A DNA stretch of 64,000 nucleotides from Pseudomonas fluorescens (GTDB lineage Bacteria > Pseudomonadota > Gammaproteobacteria > Pseudomonadales > Pseudomonadaceae): assembly GCF_902497775.2 (NCBI RefSeq), contig NZ_OZ024668.1, forward strand, positions 3,952,326 to 4,016,325. Direction: 5' to 3'. Of this stretch, positions 26,988-37,700 are shown in pieces. A program made the position numbers and the translations under genes. Within the stretch, counting starts at the first letter, position 1, and every line of letters starts with the position of its first letter. The notes under the pieces were generated by a model, which did no database searches, was not told the origin of the DNA, and saw only the letters and a list, made by a program, of their open reading frames with translations.

Positions 26988-29305
26988 ATCTGCCACCAGG
27001 CCTTGCCTGCAGGTTTTTCAACGGCCTGCAGCTCGGCGATGCTCTGGCTGAAGATTTCATTGTTGCTCTGGTCGATAGCGTTGTCCGGATCACTGCGCAG
27101 GATCGAGCGCTGGTAGTAGGCGATGGCCTCTTCCTTGCGCCCCAGGCCCTTGAGCACATCGCCGGAGCAGCCCAGCAGGCTGGCGATGTCACCTTCGTTG
27201 ATATACGGCGCGTAGCGCAGCCACAGGCTGGTGGCGGCCTCCGGCAGGTTGTACGACAGGTACGTGGCCACTTTTATCCGCGCGAACAGTTGCGAGATTT
27301 CCAGGTCCTTGTCGGCGACTCCTTGCTCTTCCTGCCATTTGAGCACGCGCTCCAGCCAGATCAGGATCTCGCGTTCGCGGTCCAGGCGGTACAAGGCCCG
27401 GCTGACTTCGAACAGGTACTCTTCGGGGTCGTGGCGGCTGTAGCCATAGTCGGCGGCGAAGTGCCAGAGCTGTTCGGCGGCTTCGGCGATACCCAGGTCA
27501 TCCCCCAGCTCAATGCGGTTTTGCAGGGTGCCATGATAGTGTTCTGCGAACGGGCTGGCGGCAATGCCACGGGCATGCAGCTCCAGGGCCTGCTCATACA
27601 TGCGCTGGTCGTTGTAGCAGCGGTAGTTGATCGCCAGGTTGTTGCAGAGCATCGAGTACGTGTGCGCACAGGCATCGTAACGATGCCCGCGACCGGTGGC
27701 GAAGCATTGCTCCATGCGAGCCTGGCCGTGTTCGTAGGCCACCTTCTGTACTTCGCGCAACAACGACCAGGCCTGATCTGCCTCCTCGCTCGAGAGCTTC
27801 TCGACTTCCACCTCGACCAGGTCGTCGATGGTGCAAGCGAAACCGTAATAGTTCATGCCAGCGGCCATTGTCGGCAGCGGTTGGCGCAAGGCATCGACAA
27901 TGCCGAACACACTGGCATGGGCGCTGAACAGGCTGTAGGCGCTGCGGTGGTCCTGCATATTGCCGGCCGAAACGGCCTCGCGCAGCATCGTAAGTTCAGT
28001 GTTGGCGTCAATGCGCCCGGCCTGGCGTTCACGCACTGCCAGCAGGCGGTTGATCCAAGGGTGATTCGGCGCGCGGCGTCGGGCCTCTTCCAGGGCCAGG
28101 GCGAAAACGTTGTCGATCTGCTCAAGGTCATCGCGAGCAGCATGCAGCGCATCGAGCAGCGGGCCCATGGACGGCGTCGATTCATCGCGCCATGGCAGCC
28201 CGGAGGTAAACCGCTCCAGCACCTGTTGATCATCACAGGCGCGCATCACGCACAGCGGCCACCATGGCAATTGGTCCTCGGCATCGAGCAGGCGATCGTG
28301 GACCCAGTAGGCAATACCCGGCCACATCTGCGTGCGAACGCCATAGATTTCCATGAATGCACGCTGCCCGGCGTCGTCGATCTGACCGTTTTCAAGCAAC
28401 CAGGGCAAGTGGAATTCGACAAAGTTGTCACTGCCGCTGGAGTCCAGTTCCAGGGTCGCCACTTCACAGATTTTCAAGGCACCGGGCAGGTCGCCCTGGG
28501 CCTTCAATGAGCGCGCAGCCAGGCGCGCCAGGCGCACTTCCCACTCCCGGCGCTGAGGCAACGACAGCTCGGCGATCGACTGCACCACAGGTTGCTCGAA
28601 CATCGCCAGGCGCAGCGGCACGATTTCGATCAGCGCATCGCCCAGCCACAGCCAGTCGTTGCCGTCGACGTCCTGACTTTCGCCAGCGGTGCGCAACGCG
28701 GTAATCGCCGCCAGCGCCGCTTCGCGAGCCTCTTCGTCACGCTCGTGGGAAGCCAGCACCCGGGCCCGGCGCCGGTGCTGATCGGCATCGTCCCAGGCCC
28801 GCAGGGCGTGACGGCCGGGGTTGATCAACGCCAGGGTGTGACGCACCTCGATGGCCTTGAGGGCGACGTCGAGGGTGGTGTGCTGCAGATCGTCGAAAAT
28901 GCGGTAGCGCCGGTACTGCTCGATGTCGAACGCCAGCGCCTCGTTGCTCAGTTGCTGCAGGGCGTCGAGGGCCTGCAGCAGGCCTTGCTCGTCTTTGAGG
29001 TAGTTGCAAAGGCGCAGTTGGTAGATCAGCAGGTTGAGCTTGAGCTCGTTGCGCGCCTCCTCTGGGGTCGCCTCGATCAGCGCCTGGCCGTCGTCGGCCA
29101 GCACCGCCCTGGAGGCGTCGGCGTCACCGGCATTGACCCACAGCACGTGCAGACGGTCGATCGATTCCAGCGAGGCCGCCTTGAGCGGCTGGGCGCGCAG
29201 TTGGCCCAGCACGTAGTCACCACCGTGTTCCTGATACTCGACCTCAACACGGTCCATGAATTGATCCAGCTCAATACCGGACAGCACGGTGCTGCTTTGC
29301 GTCAT
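26978..29305 (-). CDS. Large helical repeat (TPR-like) protein, unknown function
   Basis: A 775-residue, acidic, almost wholly alpha-helical protein without signal peptide or membrane segment. TPR-like helix pairs are seen toward the C-terminus (DMYEQALELHARGIAASP-like, AEAAEQLWHFAADYGYS, GRKEEAIAYYQRSILRSDP). The protein ends in the tryptophan-rich AGKAWWQIWK. It is probably a scaffold. It is the first gene of the operon with the PcfJ-like and DUF1266-like genes; the ATG at 29305 follows GGAG at six bases. I do not recognise a named family for the whole protein. Confidence 0.65.
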   Translation of the reverse strand: MTQSSTVLSGIELDQFMDRVEVEYQEHGGDYVLGQLRAQPLKAASLESIDRLHVLWVNAGDADASRAVLADDGQALIEATPEEARNELKLNLLIYQLRLCNYLKDEQGLLQALDALQQLSNEALAFDIEQYRRYRIFDDLQHTTLDVALKAIEVRHTLALINPGRHALRAWDDADQHRRRARVLASHERDEEAREAALAAITALRTAGESQDVDGNDWLWLGDALIEIVPLRLAMFEQPVVQSIAELSLPQRREWEVRLARLAARSLKAQGDLPGALKICEVATLELDSSGSDNFVEFHLPWLLENGQIDDAGQRAFMEIYGVRTQMWPGIAYWVHDRLLDAEDQLPWWPLCVMRACDDQQVLERFTSGLPWRDESTPSMGPLLDALHAARDDLEQIDNVFALALEEARRRAPNHPWINRLLAVRERQAGRIDANTELTMLREAVSAGNMQDHRSAYSLFSAHASVFGIVDALRQPLPTMAAGMNYYGFACTIDDLVEVEVEKLSSEEADQAWSLLREVQKVAYEHGQARMEQCFATGRGHRYDACAHTYSMLCNNLAINYRCYNDQRMYEQALELHARGIAASPFAEHYHGTLQNRIELGDDLGIAEAAEQLWHFAADYGYSRHDPEEYLFEVSRALYRLDREREILIWLERVLKWQEEQGVADKDLEISQLFARIKVATYLSYNLPEAATSLWLRYAPYINEGDIASLLGCSGDVLKGLGRKEEAIAYYQRSILRSDPDNAIDQSNNEIFSQSIAELQAVEKPAGKAWWQIWK

Positions 29306-29503
29306 TGTGAACTCCATTTGCGAATGACTGTGCATCGCCCGATGCGTCCTGTGCCAGCGCCCTTGAGTGGGACAGCAGGTACCCGCGTACGTCTACCTTT
29401 GACAGGCAACGATGACGAAAGGGATCGGGCAATACAGCGAGGTGCTGCACGCTACCAGTTGGCGTTTGAAAAACCAAGGGCGCGCGGGGGGCAAAGTCAG
29501 TGA

Positions 29504-29896
29504 TTAGCGTGCCAACAGCGGGTCGACAGTGTGCAGGCAGCGCTTGATCGAGTCGAAGTCCGGTGCCCGCGACAGGCACAGTTGAATCCTGGCATTGACC
29601 GGCACCGAGACTCGCGAACAGTCGGCGCGTTGCCCTTCATAGATAAGCGCATGGCGGATGCGCGGATTGTCGTGGCAGAACTTCAGCAGGTTGAACTGCC
29701 GGGAAGGCACCAGCACCGTGTTGACGATCAACAGGTCGAAGGGCGTGCCCTGCGCCCGGGTCGCCGCCTGCAACGCTTGAAAGCTGCTCAAGTGGGCAAC
29801 GCGGCAATACCCCAGGCGGTTGAGCATGTTTTCTATCTTGCTTCGCTGATCGTGCTGACGATCAGCGATCACTATGCGCAATGCTATGTTTGACAT
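29504..29896 (-). CDS. Stand-alone pseudo-receiver (CheY-like) protein
   Basis: A 130-residue receiver-like protein. IVIADRQHDQRSKIENMLNRLG matches beta1-alpha1 with one acidic residue of the usual pair. FDLLIVNTVL matches the beta3 block, in which the phospho-acceptor Asp is Asn (N59). The conserved Lys of beta5 appears as Arg (CLSRAP). It probably cannot be phosphorylated in the usual way and may act by protein-protein contact. It is the outermost gene of the attachment island. A copy of the island's TAAGAnT...-type palindrome (29988-30008) lies about 95 bases upstream of its start. Confidence 0.7.
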   Translation of the reverse strand: MSNIALRIVIADRQHDQRSKIENMLNRLGYCRVAHLSSFQALQAATRAQGTPFDLLIVNTVLVPSRQFNLLKFCHDNPRIRHALIYEGQRADCSRVSVPVNARIQLCLSRAPDFDSIKRCLHTVDPLLAR

Positions 29897-29987
29897 TCGG
29901 TAAACCTGACAGATGGGCTTCGCGAGTCTTTATAAAAACTGCGACTCGCTGAAGTACTGGCAAGGTTACCGTTGGTCGTGTTCAGAG

Positions 29988-30008
29988 ACTCTAAGACAAT
30001 TCTCAAAC
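29988..30008 (-). promoter_or_regulatory. RcsB-like box 4 (upstream of the pseudo-receiver gene)
   Basis: On the minus strand the sequence reads GTTTGAGAATTGTCTTAGAG. It matches TTTAAGGATTGTCTGATAG of box 1 in most positions and keeps the RNATYGTCT core. It is the most diverged of the four copies. Confidence 0.45.
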
Positions 30009-30025
30009 GCCCTTACGCCCACGCC

Positions 30026-30403
30026 TTAAGGTGTGGTCAGGGTAATCAGGTAAGCGCCGCAGCTCAGTGCCTTGCCGGAGGCATCCACCAGCGCGTACTG
30101 CTGGTTGTAGTAACGCCCGGCCTTGCCGCTGTCGGCCACCAGCCTGACGTTGACCGGCGCATGATCAAGGGTACTGACCGCCGCCTGCGGCTCTACCCGG
30201 CGCAAGTCGATGCGGGTACCCCGGGCCTGGGCCGGGCAATCGTTGAGGTTCAAGGCACCGCCCTGGGCCGACGGCGTGCACGGTGACTCGACGATGCTGC
30301 CAGTGAAATTGATCACGCCTTGCGCAACCGACGTGGCGGCCATGCAGGCTCCGCTCAGACCGAACAGCAACCCTGCAGCGATAGCAACATACTTCCCATT
30401 CAT
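30026..30403 (-). CDS. Small fimbrial-subunit-like exported protein
   Basis: A 125-residue protein with a signal peptide (MNGKYVAIAAGLLFGLSGACMA). The mature part opens GVINFTGSIVESPCTPS, the N-terminal strand and first Cys of chaperone-usher pilins. The second Cys is in LNDCP and the protein ends CGAYLITLTTP, like the C-terminal beta-strand of pilins. At about 100 mature residues it is shorter than usual pilins, so it may be a minor, initiator or terminator subunit. It lies 8.4 kb from the chaperone-usher genes, on the far side of the regulatory genes. AGGAG precedes the ATG at 30403. Confidence 0.7.
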   Translation of the reverse strand: MNGKYVAIAAGLLFGLSGACMAATSVAQGVINFTGSIVESPCTPSAQGGALNLNDCPAQARGTRIDLRRVEPQAAVSTLDHAPVNVRLVADSGKAGRYYNQQYALVDASGKALSCGAYLITLTTP

Positions 30404-30459
30404 GCCGGCACTCCTGCGATAACGGTTGATACCTTGAGTGTCGGCCGGGCGGCGCAATG

Positions 30460-30479
30460 TTTAAGGATTGTCTGATAGG
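30460..30479 (+). promoter_or_regulatory. RcsB-like box 1
   Basis: TTTAAGGATTGTCTGATAGG, in the divergent space between the small fimbrial gene (start 57 bases away on the minus strand) and the first sensor kinase. It shares ATGTTTAAGGATYGTCTGAT with box 2 at 30560-30580. The core TnAG-N6-CTnA is an imperfect palindrome similar to the enterobacterial RcsB site TAAGAATATTCTTA. Confidence 0.65.
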
Positions 30480-30559
30480 CAAAGTTGCGCTTTGCCAAGC
30501 AGGTCGCAGAACCGGACAAATAAGAGCCTTCTGGCTGGCCAACGTACCCGGCAAGGCTT

Positions 30560-30581
30560 ATGTTTAAGGATCGTCTGATGT
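30560..30581 (+). promoter_or_regulatory. RcsB-like box 2
   Basis: The stretch reads ATGTTTAAGGATCGTCTGAT followed by GT. It is nearly identical to box 1 (100 bases upstream), and its last 17 bases differ at one position from box 3 in the major pilin promoter. It ends 32 bases before the ATG of the first sensor kinase; a TAGAGT at 30602-30607 could be the -10. Confidence 0.65.
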
Positions 30582-30613
30582 CTCTTGCGCATGCGACTCC
30601 CTAGAGTCCGCGG

Positions 30614-33442
30614 ATGAGATTAAAAAGCTACCTGCTGCAAATCAGCCCCCTTCTTTCCAGCCCCGAAGCCGCCCGCCGCTTGCTGCGGTTGTTCGCCGTG
30701 GTGTTGCTGATCGGTATCTTCAGCGGCGTGTACAACTTCCTGTTGTTCACCTTCAACAACGACATCTCCCAGCGTCGCGGCTACATGAGCAGTGCGATTG
30801 CCGAGGCACATACCTTCTTCACCAACCGCGAGGCCTTGCTCGAGAGCCTGAGCCTGTCGGCAGTGCGCAAGTCGAGGCAGAGCAAACCCCTGGTCTACCT
30901 GCCGTCGACCGAAGAAGTGCACCTGCAACTGGGCAGCACCACCGACAATCGCTGGAGCATCTGGCTGACCCAGCGCCTGCGCGACTACATGAAGGAAAAG
31001 CAGGTCAGCCTGCTGTATGTCGACACCGGGCCGAACGCGCAAGTCCGGCGCCTGTACAACTGCGCCCCCGGAGTGCCCGGGTTTTCTGCGCACATGCTCG
31101 AACAATTGCAGGCGCTCAAGGACAACAACCCCTCACCCGCCGCCGAACTGTGGCTGACTGACCAGACCGAGCAACGCTCGTATCTGTACATCTTCATTCG
31201 CCTCGATGAGCGTGACGTCGAGTCGGGCTGGCTGGGCCTGGAAATGGACAGCCGCGAAGTGTCGGCGGCGCTCAATGACCAGAGCGCCGGTGAGTTCATG
31301 ATGCTCAACTCCGAAGGCATGCTGGTGTTCACCAACAGCCACGACGCGCAGTTGGGGCAGATGCTGCTCAACTCCCAGGGCGAAAACTTTTTCGGCTTTG
31401 TCGGCGACGGCTGGATACCCGATCACCTGGTGATCCGTAAACACCTCAAATCATCGGACTGGCAACTGGTGTACTCGATCGACCTGCTGGCGGTGCTGGC
31501 CGGGCTGTGGAAACAGCTGGTCGGCTCGCTGCTGTTCTGCCTGCTCACCGTGACCCTGATCCTGTTGCTGATGCGCCGCATCGAGCTTCGGTTCATTGCT
31601 CCGGCGATCCACCGCATCCAGGCCTTGATCGAAAGCGAGGCGTTCAGCCGTGATGTCATCCAGACCGCGCCGGTGGCCTTGTGCGTCCTGCGCCGTACCG
31701 ATGGCAAGGTGGTGCTGGAAAACACCCTGGCGCAACAATGGCTGGGCGACGGCCTGGAGCGCGATGTGCTGTGTGCCGGCTGGATCAACCAGGCCTTCGA
31801 CAACCAGCAACCGCAACGCAGCGACTATTTCGCCACCGCCGATGGCCGCCACCTGTACCTGAGCAGCGCGCCGACCCGCTACAACGGTGAAGACGTGCTG
31901 TTCTGCGCCTTCAGTGACATCAGTGCACGCAAGCAGGTGGAAGCGGCGTTGGAAGACGCGCGGCAATCGGCCGACGCCGCCAACGAAGCCAAGACGCTAT
32001 TTCTGGCAACCATGAGCCATGAGATCCGCACCCCGCTGTACGGCGTGCTGGGTACCCTGGAACTGCTGGCGCGCACCCAGCTCGATGCCCAGCAGCGCGA
32101 CTACCTGCACGCAATAGAAGGCTCCTCGGCGACCCTGTTGCAGTTGATCTGCGACGTGCTTGATGTGTCGAAGATCGAAGCCGGACAACTGGCCCTGGAG
32201 CTGAGCGAGTTCTCGCCGCTGGAATTGGTCCACGAAGTCATCCAGGGTTACAGCGCCGCGGCACTGGGCAAAAACCTGCAGCTGTACGCCTGCTTCGATC
32301 CGCAACTGCCGGAGCGGCTGATCGGCGATGTGACCCGGATCCGCCAGATCCTCAACAACCTGCTGAGCAACGCGGTCAAGTTCACCGACAGCGGCCGTGT
32401 GGTGTTGCGGGTCAAACTGATCAACCGTGATGGCGAGCGTTCGAGCCTGATGTGGCAAGTCTCGGACACCGGCAAGGGTATCGCCGAGGAAGACCACCCG
32501 TACATTTTCGAGCCGTTCTACCAGACCGAAGGCAACACCAATGTAGTGGCCGGCACCGGCCTGGGCCTGCCGATCTGCCAGCGCCTGACCCAGTTGATGA
32601 ACGGCCAGTTGCGCATGGTCAGCGAGCTGGGCCTGGGCAGCAGTTTCACCCTGACCCTGCCACTGGAAGAAGCCTCGGCCAGCAGCGACTTGCCCGCCCT
32701 GGGCGGCCTGTTGCCCGAGACGATCTATGTGCTCTCGCCGATTCGCGAACTGGCGCAATCGATCAGCGGCTGGCTGCGCCGCTGGGGGGCGCGGGCCCAG
32801 GTCGGGCGGCCGACGCCGGCGGATGCCGCCAGCGGCCACCTGCTGCTGGAACTGCACCCCGGCAGCGCCGAGCAAGCGCTGGTGACCGACTGGAGCGGGC
32901 CGTTGATCCTGGCCAGCGCCCATGGCTGCTGCGAGCCGCAACTGGAAGACGGCCGCTGGCAGGTCAACCTCAACCACCTGAGCGCCGTGCACCAGGCCGT
33001 CAGGCAAGCCCAGGGGCTGTGGATCGCCCGCACCGATGACCCGCAAAAGCGCGAAATGCAGAAGCTCGAACTGCATATCCTGGTGGCCGAAGACAACATC
33101 ATCAACCAGTTGATCCTGCGTGATCAGCTCGAAGAGCTCGGCTGCACCGTCGAGTTGGCAGGGGACGGTATCGAGGCCCTGCAGCTATGGAAAACCGGGC
33201 ACTTCGATGTGGTCCTGACCGATGTGAACATGCCCAAACTCAATGGCTATGAACTGGCCAGAGAACTGCGCCGCCAAGGCTGCTCGATCCCGATCATCGG
33301 GGCAACGGCCAATGCCATGCGCGGCGAAGCAGAACTGTGCCTTGCAGCCGGAATGAACCATTGCCTGGTCAAACCTTTCGCGTTGCGGGCCCTGTTCAAC
33401 TATCTGGCGCCTTATCAAGAGACCTCCCATGAAGCCCTATAA
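30614..33442 (+). CDS. Hybrid sensor histidine kinase (HK-REC), RcsC/PvrS-like
   Basis: A 942-residue inner-membrane kinase. Membrane helices lie at about residues 22-45 and 295-320, flanking a 250-residue periplasmic sensor. A PAS-like region follows ([20 protein letters not shown]), then HisKA with phospho-acceptor His469 ([13 protein letters not shown]). The HATPase domain has N- and G-boxes ([19 protein letters not shown]), and the C-terminal receiver has phospho-site Asp870 (VVLTDVNMP). There is no Hpt domain, so phosphate must pass to another protein, possibly the Hpt of the second kinase. It overlaps the REC-EAL gene by 14 bases. The architecture and neighbours match the Roc/Sad and Pvr/Rcs systems that control cup fimbriae in P. 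aeruginosa. Confidence 0.88.
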   Translation: MRLKSYLLQISPLLSSPEAARRLLRLFAVVLLIGIFSGVYNFLLFTFNNDISQRRGYMSSAIAEAHTFFTNREALLESLSLSAVRKSRQSKPLVYLPSTEEVHLQLGSTTDNRWSIWLTQRLRDYMKEKQVSLLYVDTGPNAQVRRLYNCAPGVPGFSAHMLEQLQALKDNNPSPAAELWLTDQTEQRSYLYIFIRLDERDVESGWLGLEMDSREVSAALNDQSAGEFMMLNSEGMLVFTNSHDAQLGQMLLNSQGENFFGFVGDGWIPDHLVIRKHLKSSDWQLVYSIDLLAVLAGLWKQLVGSLLFCLLTVTLILLLMRRIELRFIAPAIHRIQALIESEAFSRDVIQTAPVALCVLRRTDGKVVLENTLAQQWLGDGLERDVLCAGWINQAFDNQQPQRSDYFATADGRHLYLSSAPTRYNGEDVLFCAFSDISARKQVEAALEDARQSADAANEAKTLFLATMSHEIRTPLYGVLGTLELLARTQLDAQQRDYLHAIEGSSATLLQLICDVLDVSKIEAGQLALELSEFSPLELVHEVIQGYSAAALGKNLQLYACFDPQLPERLIGDVTRIRQILNNLLSNAVKFTDSGRVVLRVKLINRDGERSSLMWQVSDTGKGIAEEDHPYIFEPFYQTEGNTNVVAGTGLGLPICQRLTQLMNGQLRMVSELGLGSSFTLTLPLEEASASSDLPALGGLLPETIYVLSPIRELAQSISGWLRRWGARAQVGRPTPADAASGHLLLELHPGSAEQALVTDWSGPLILASAHGCCEPQLEDGRWQVNLNHLSAVHQAVRQAQGLWIARTDDPQKREMQKLELHILVAEDNIINQLILRDQLEELGCTVELAGDGIEALQLWKTGHFDVVLTDVNMPKLNGYELARELRRQGCSIPIIGATANAMRGEAELCLAAGMNHCLVKPFALRALFNYLAPYQETSHEAL

Positions 33443-34622
33443 CATCTTGATCGTCGAGGACCACCCGTTCCAGCACATGTACTTGCAGCACCTGTTCAGC
33501 GAATTGGGCAATTTCCATTTCGAAGCGGCCCAGGACGGCAAGGAAGCGCTGGAACACCTGCAGCGGCGTGACTTCGACCTGGTGCTGACCGACCTGCTGA
33601 TGCCGGGCATGGATGGCGTGCAATTTATCCAGGGCCTGGCCAGGCTGCGCAGCAAGCCGGACCTGGCGATCATGAGCGCCGCCTCCAAGCGCATGCTGAT
33701 GGCCGCAAGCCTGGTGGCCAAGAACCTCGGTGTCGAGGTGATCGGCTTGATCTCCAAGCCGGTCAAGCCGGACGCCCTGCGCAACCTCACCGAACAGCTC
33801 AACGGCAAGAACCGCAGCGCACCGCAGGTACCCCCGGCGGTCGCGCAATTCGATTACCAAGCGCTCATTCACGGGCTGAGCAACGGCCAGTTCCAGGCCT
33901 GGTTCCAGCCGAAAAAATCCCTCAGCAACGGCCGCATCGTCGCCGCCGAAGCCCTGGTGCGCTGGATGCATCCGGAGCAAGGCGTGCTGCTGCCCGGCTC
34001 GTTCCTGCCGGCATTCAAGACCTTCGAGCTGGAGGAACGCCTGCTGTGGCTGATGCTCAAGCAGGCCATCCATGCCCAGGCGCGCTGGCGCCAGCAGGGT
34101 TACGACATCCCCGTGTCGATCAACCTGCCGACCCACCTGCTCAACAGCCACGACCTGGCCGACCGCCTGCTGGAGTTCGTCCTGCATCACCAGGGCATCC
34201 CCGGCAAGATCTGCTTCGAGCTGATGGAATGCTCGGTGCCCCAGGACATCAGCAACTTCTACGCCGGCGCCTGCCGCCTGCGCATCAAGGGCTTCGGCCT
34301 GTCCCAGGATGATTTCGGCAAGGGCTACAGCTCCTACATGAACCTGGTCTCCACACCCTTCACGGAGCTGAAGATCGACCGCGCTCTGGTCCAGGGCTGC
34401 CATGAAAACGAAGGCATGACCTCGGCACTGACCAGCATTGTCGCCCTGGGCCGCAAGCTGGGGCTGACCGTGGTCGCCGAAGGCGTCGAGACGCCCCAGG
34501 AGCTTGCTCTGTTGCGCAAGATTGACTGCAACCAGGCCCAGGGTTTTCTGATTTCCCATGCGGTGTCGTCCGAGCAGTTTCAGCAATTGCTCAACAATGA
34601 CGGACCAGCAACTTTCTATTGA
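33429..34622 (+). CDS. REC-EAL c-di-GMP phosphodiesterase, RocR/PvrR-like
   Basis: A 397-residue response regulator: receiver domain (1-120, phospho-site Asp55 in LVLTDLLMPG) and EAL domain (about 140-390). Catalytic residues are all present: E174 of the EAL motif, N232 (SINLP), E264 (CFELME), D294-D295 (QDDFGKGYSS), K315 (LKIDR) and E351 (AEGVE). From memory these are offset by one from those published for P. aeruginosa RocR (E175, N233, E265, D295, D296, K316, E352), so the enzyme should hydrolyse c-di-GMP to pGpG. It starts inside the end of the first kinase gene. It probably lowers c-di-GMP and/or competes for phosphate with the RcsB-like activator. Confidence 0.9.
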   Translation: MKPYNILIVEDHPFQHMYLQHLFSELGNFHFEAAQDGKEALEHLQRRDFDLVLTDLLMPGMDGVQFIQGLARLRSKPDLAIMSAASKRMLMAASLVAKNLGVEVIGLISKPVKPDALRNLTEQLNGKNRSAPQVPPAVAQFDYQALIHGLSNGQFQAWFQPKKSLSNGRIVAAEALVRWMHPEQGVLLPGSFLPAFKTFELEERLLWLMLKQAIHAQARWRQQGYDIPVSINLPTHLLNSHDLADRLLEFVLHHQGIPGKICFELMECSVPQDISNFYAGACRLRIKGFGLSQDDFGKGYSSYMNLVSTPFTELKIDRALVQGCHENEGMTSALTSIVALGRKLGLTVVAEGVETPQELALLRKIDCNQAQGFLISHAVSSEQFQQLLNNDGPATFY

Positions 34623-34702
34623 TGGGTCGCACCGCCCTTTAATGGCCAGCAGAGGTAAACTCCATCCAGCCATCTAAATTACCGAGACTGCGGAAGCACC
34701 TG

Positions 34703-37700
34703 ATGAAGCACGACAACGCCCTGCTGGATAAACTCACCCGCAGTTCGTTGCGCCTGAACAAAGGGATGATGGTGCTGCTCGGCCTGGCGTTGTTGTTGGT
34801 CGGTACCAGCTATTGGTCGTTTCAGCGCCTGATCGAAGAGCAGCACGACACCGTGCGTTTTCACTTTGCCCGGCTGATGGAAAACATCCGCGAGCAGGAA
34901 GTGTTCTTGCGCAGCCTTGGCCAACGCAGCCACCAGGGCGAGTTGCTCAAGGACGAGAATGCCCAGGTACGTTTGCTCAAAGCCTTGCCGGAAGAAGGCC
35001 CGAACATTTACCAGGGCCAGGAGTTCTCCTACTCCATGCCCTTCAGCGCCAAAATCGACCCGGAGAAAATCGCCGCCAGCGAACATGCCAAGATCTTCTC
35101 CCTGGGTGTGCACCTGGCGACCTTCTACAGTGCTTTCTGGTCGACCTCGCATTACCAGTCGCCCCATGTGTTCCTGTTCAACCAGGACGGCAACTTCGAC
35201 ATTACCGTACCCGCCGCCGGCCACGCACGGACCAAGACCGTACCGCTGAACGAAACCTTCATCGACATGGTCAAGGCCGTGGTCGATCGCCTGCCGCGCG
35301 ACCATCAGTTGCTCAGCGAAGGTGAAGTCTGCTGGCAGCACTATGGCGCGAGCGCCACCAGCCCGGGCCCGGCGCGCATGCTGGCGTATATCGGTATCCA
35401 GCTGGCGGCAAACGAGATACACATCAAGGGCGCCGACACCCGGGTGATGATCGCCAGCATCCTCGACCTGTCCCAGGCCAATGACTATGAACGCACCATG
35501 GAATGGTCGATCTACGACCACTTCACCCTGGTGGCGCCTTCCGGCCAGGTGCTGATCGGCGCGCTGTGGCCGCAATCGCCGTTGCATGAAGGGATCAACT
35601 TCAAGCCCGAAGGCCTGGTGTTCAAGCTGGTCAACCACAATGGTCCGGCATGGACGGCGGTCTATGCCATCAACTACCGCAGCTTCTTCCGCTATGCCCT
35701 GTGGCCGCTGGCAAGCCTCGGCGCCTTGCTGGTCGCGGTCATCGCCATGGGCTGGGGCGCCAATCGCTGGTACCGCCGCCAGGTGATCCTGCCGGCCCGC
35801 CAGGCCCATGACAGCATCGCCGAAAGCGAGGCTTTCAGCCGCGTGGTGATCGATACCGCGCCCACCGGGTTGTGCGTGGTGCGCCGTGCCGATAACCAGG
35901 TGCTGATGGAAAACCAGCGGGCCCAGCAATCGCCGGGCAGCACCAAGTTGATCACTGCCCTGGAGCGACGCACCGACCAGGGCGATAGCGGTGAAACCTA
36001 CCTGGAAATCGACGGCCGACACCTGCAGGTGGGCTTTGTCTCGACCCGCTACCAGGGCCAGGATGTACGCCTGTATGCCTTCAACGATGTCACCCGGCAC
36101 ATCGAAGATGCCACGGCACTGGAAGAAGCGCGGCGCGCGGCCGATGCGGCCAACGAAGCCAAGACCTTGTTTCTGGCGACCATGAGCCATGAAATCCGCA
36201 CCCCGCTGTACGGCGTGCTCGGCACGCTCGAACTGCTCGGCCTGACCCGCCTGGAGCCGCGCCAGCAGGAATACCTGCAGACCATCCAGCGTTCGTCGGC
36301 AACCCTGTTCCAGTTGATCAGCGACGTACTCGACGTGTCGAAGATCGAATCCGGGCAGATGGCCATCGAGTCCATCGAGTTCTGCCCCCTGGACCTGATC
36401 GAAGACACCCTGCACACCTATGCCGCCTTCGCCCAGCGCAAGGGCCTGCAGCTCTATGCCTGCACCGACGCCGCCCTGCCCGAGCGCCTGCTCGGCGACC
36501 CGATGCGCATCCGCCAGATCCTCAATAACCTGTTGAGCAACGCCATCAAGTTCACCGACACCGGGCGCGTGGTGCTACGCACCCGGGTGCTGGCGCACGA
36601 GGACGATACGGTCAGCCTGGAGTGGCAGGTCACCGACACCGGCATCGGCATCTCGGCGGCGCAGCAGGCCAAGCTGTTCGAATTGTTCTACCAGGTACAG
36701 GATGCCTGCAGCGAAGGCGGCGCCGGCTTGGGCCTGCCGATCTGCTGGTGGCTCAGCGAAATGATGGGAGGGCAGCTGAAAGTGGTCAGCGAGCCCGGAC
36801 TGGGCAGCAGTTTTGCCCTGCGAATGAGCCTGCCAGTGCTACCTGACCAAACCATCGATGGTGCGCCAGCCGCAGCCTCCTCGATACCGGTCTACGTGCG
36901 CGCCCCGGTGCAGGAGCTGGCGCAATCGCTGGTCGACTGGCTCATCCGCCTGGGCGTACACGCCACCCTGGCGCCGCAGCCGCTGGAAGCCAAACATGCC
37001 CCGGCAGTGCTGGTCGACGCCCTGGCGCCGGCCACCGCGCCGGCCTGGCCCGGGCCACGGGTGCTGTGCACGGCGGGCGGGCGCAACCCGCCGGAATACA
37101 GCCCGCACGGCTGGAACGTCGACCTGCACAACCTGCGCGCCATCGCCCAGGCGGTCGGCATGGCCCGCGTGGGCAAGCCGCAGATATCGCAGCAGGCCGC
37201 ACAACAGCAGGCCGACAACCTGCAACTGCGGATCCTGGTGGCCGAAGACAACCCGATCAACCAGGCGATCATCAAGGAGCAACTCGAGGCCCTGGGCTGC
37301 ACCGCAGTGGTCGCCAGCAACGGCGAGCAGGCACTGCACTTGTGGCAGCCCGAGGTCTTTGACCTGGTGCTGACCGACGTCAACATGCCGGTCATGAACG
37401 GCTATGAACTGGCCCGCACCCTGCGCGAGCACGACCCGCAATTGCCGATCATCGGCGTCACCGCCAATGCCATGCGCGAGGAAGGCATGCGCTGCATTGC
37501 CGTGGGCATGAACGCCTGGATCGTCAAGCCGTTGAGCCTGCAGACCCTGCGCGGCCATCTGCTCAAGCTCTGCCGCCCGGCCTTGCAGAGCGCAGCACCG
37601 CGGGTCGAGCCCGACACCCTCACCGCCCCCGCTGCCACCCAGGCCACGGACAACCTGCAGCTTTCAGAGAAGATGCGCCCGCTGTTCATCAGCACCATGC

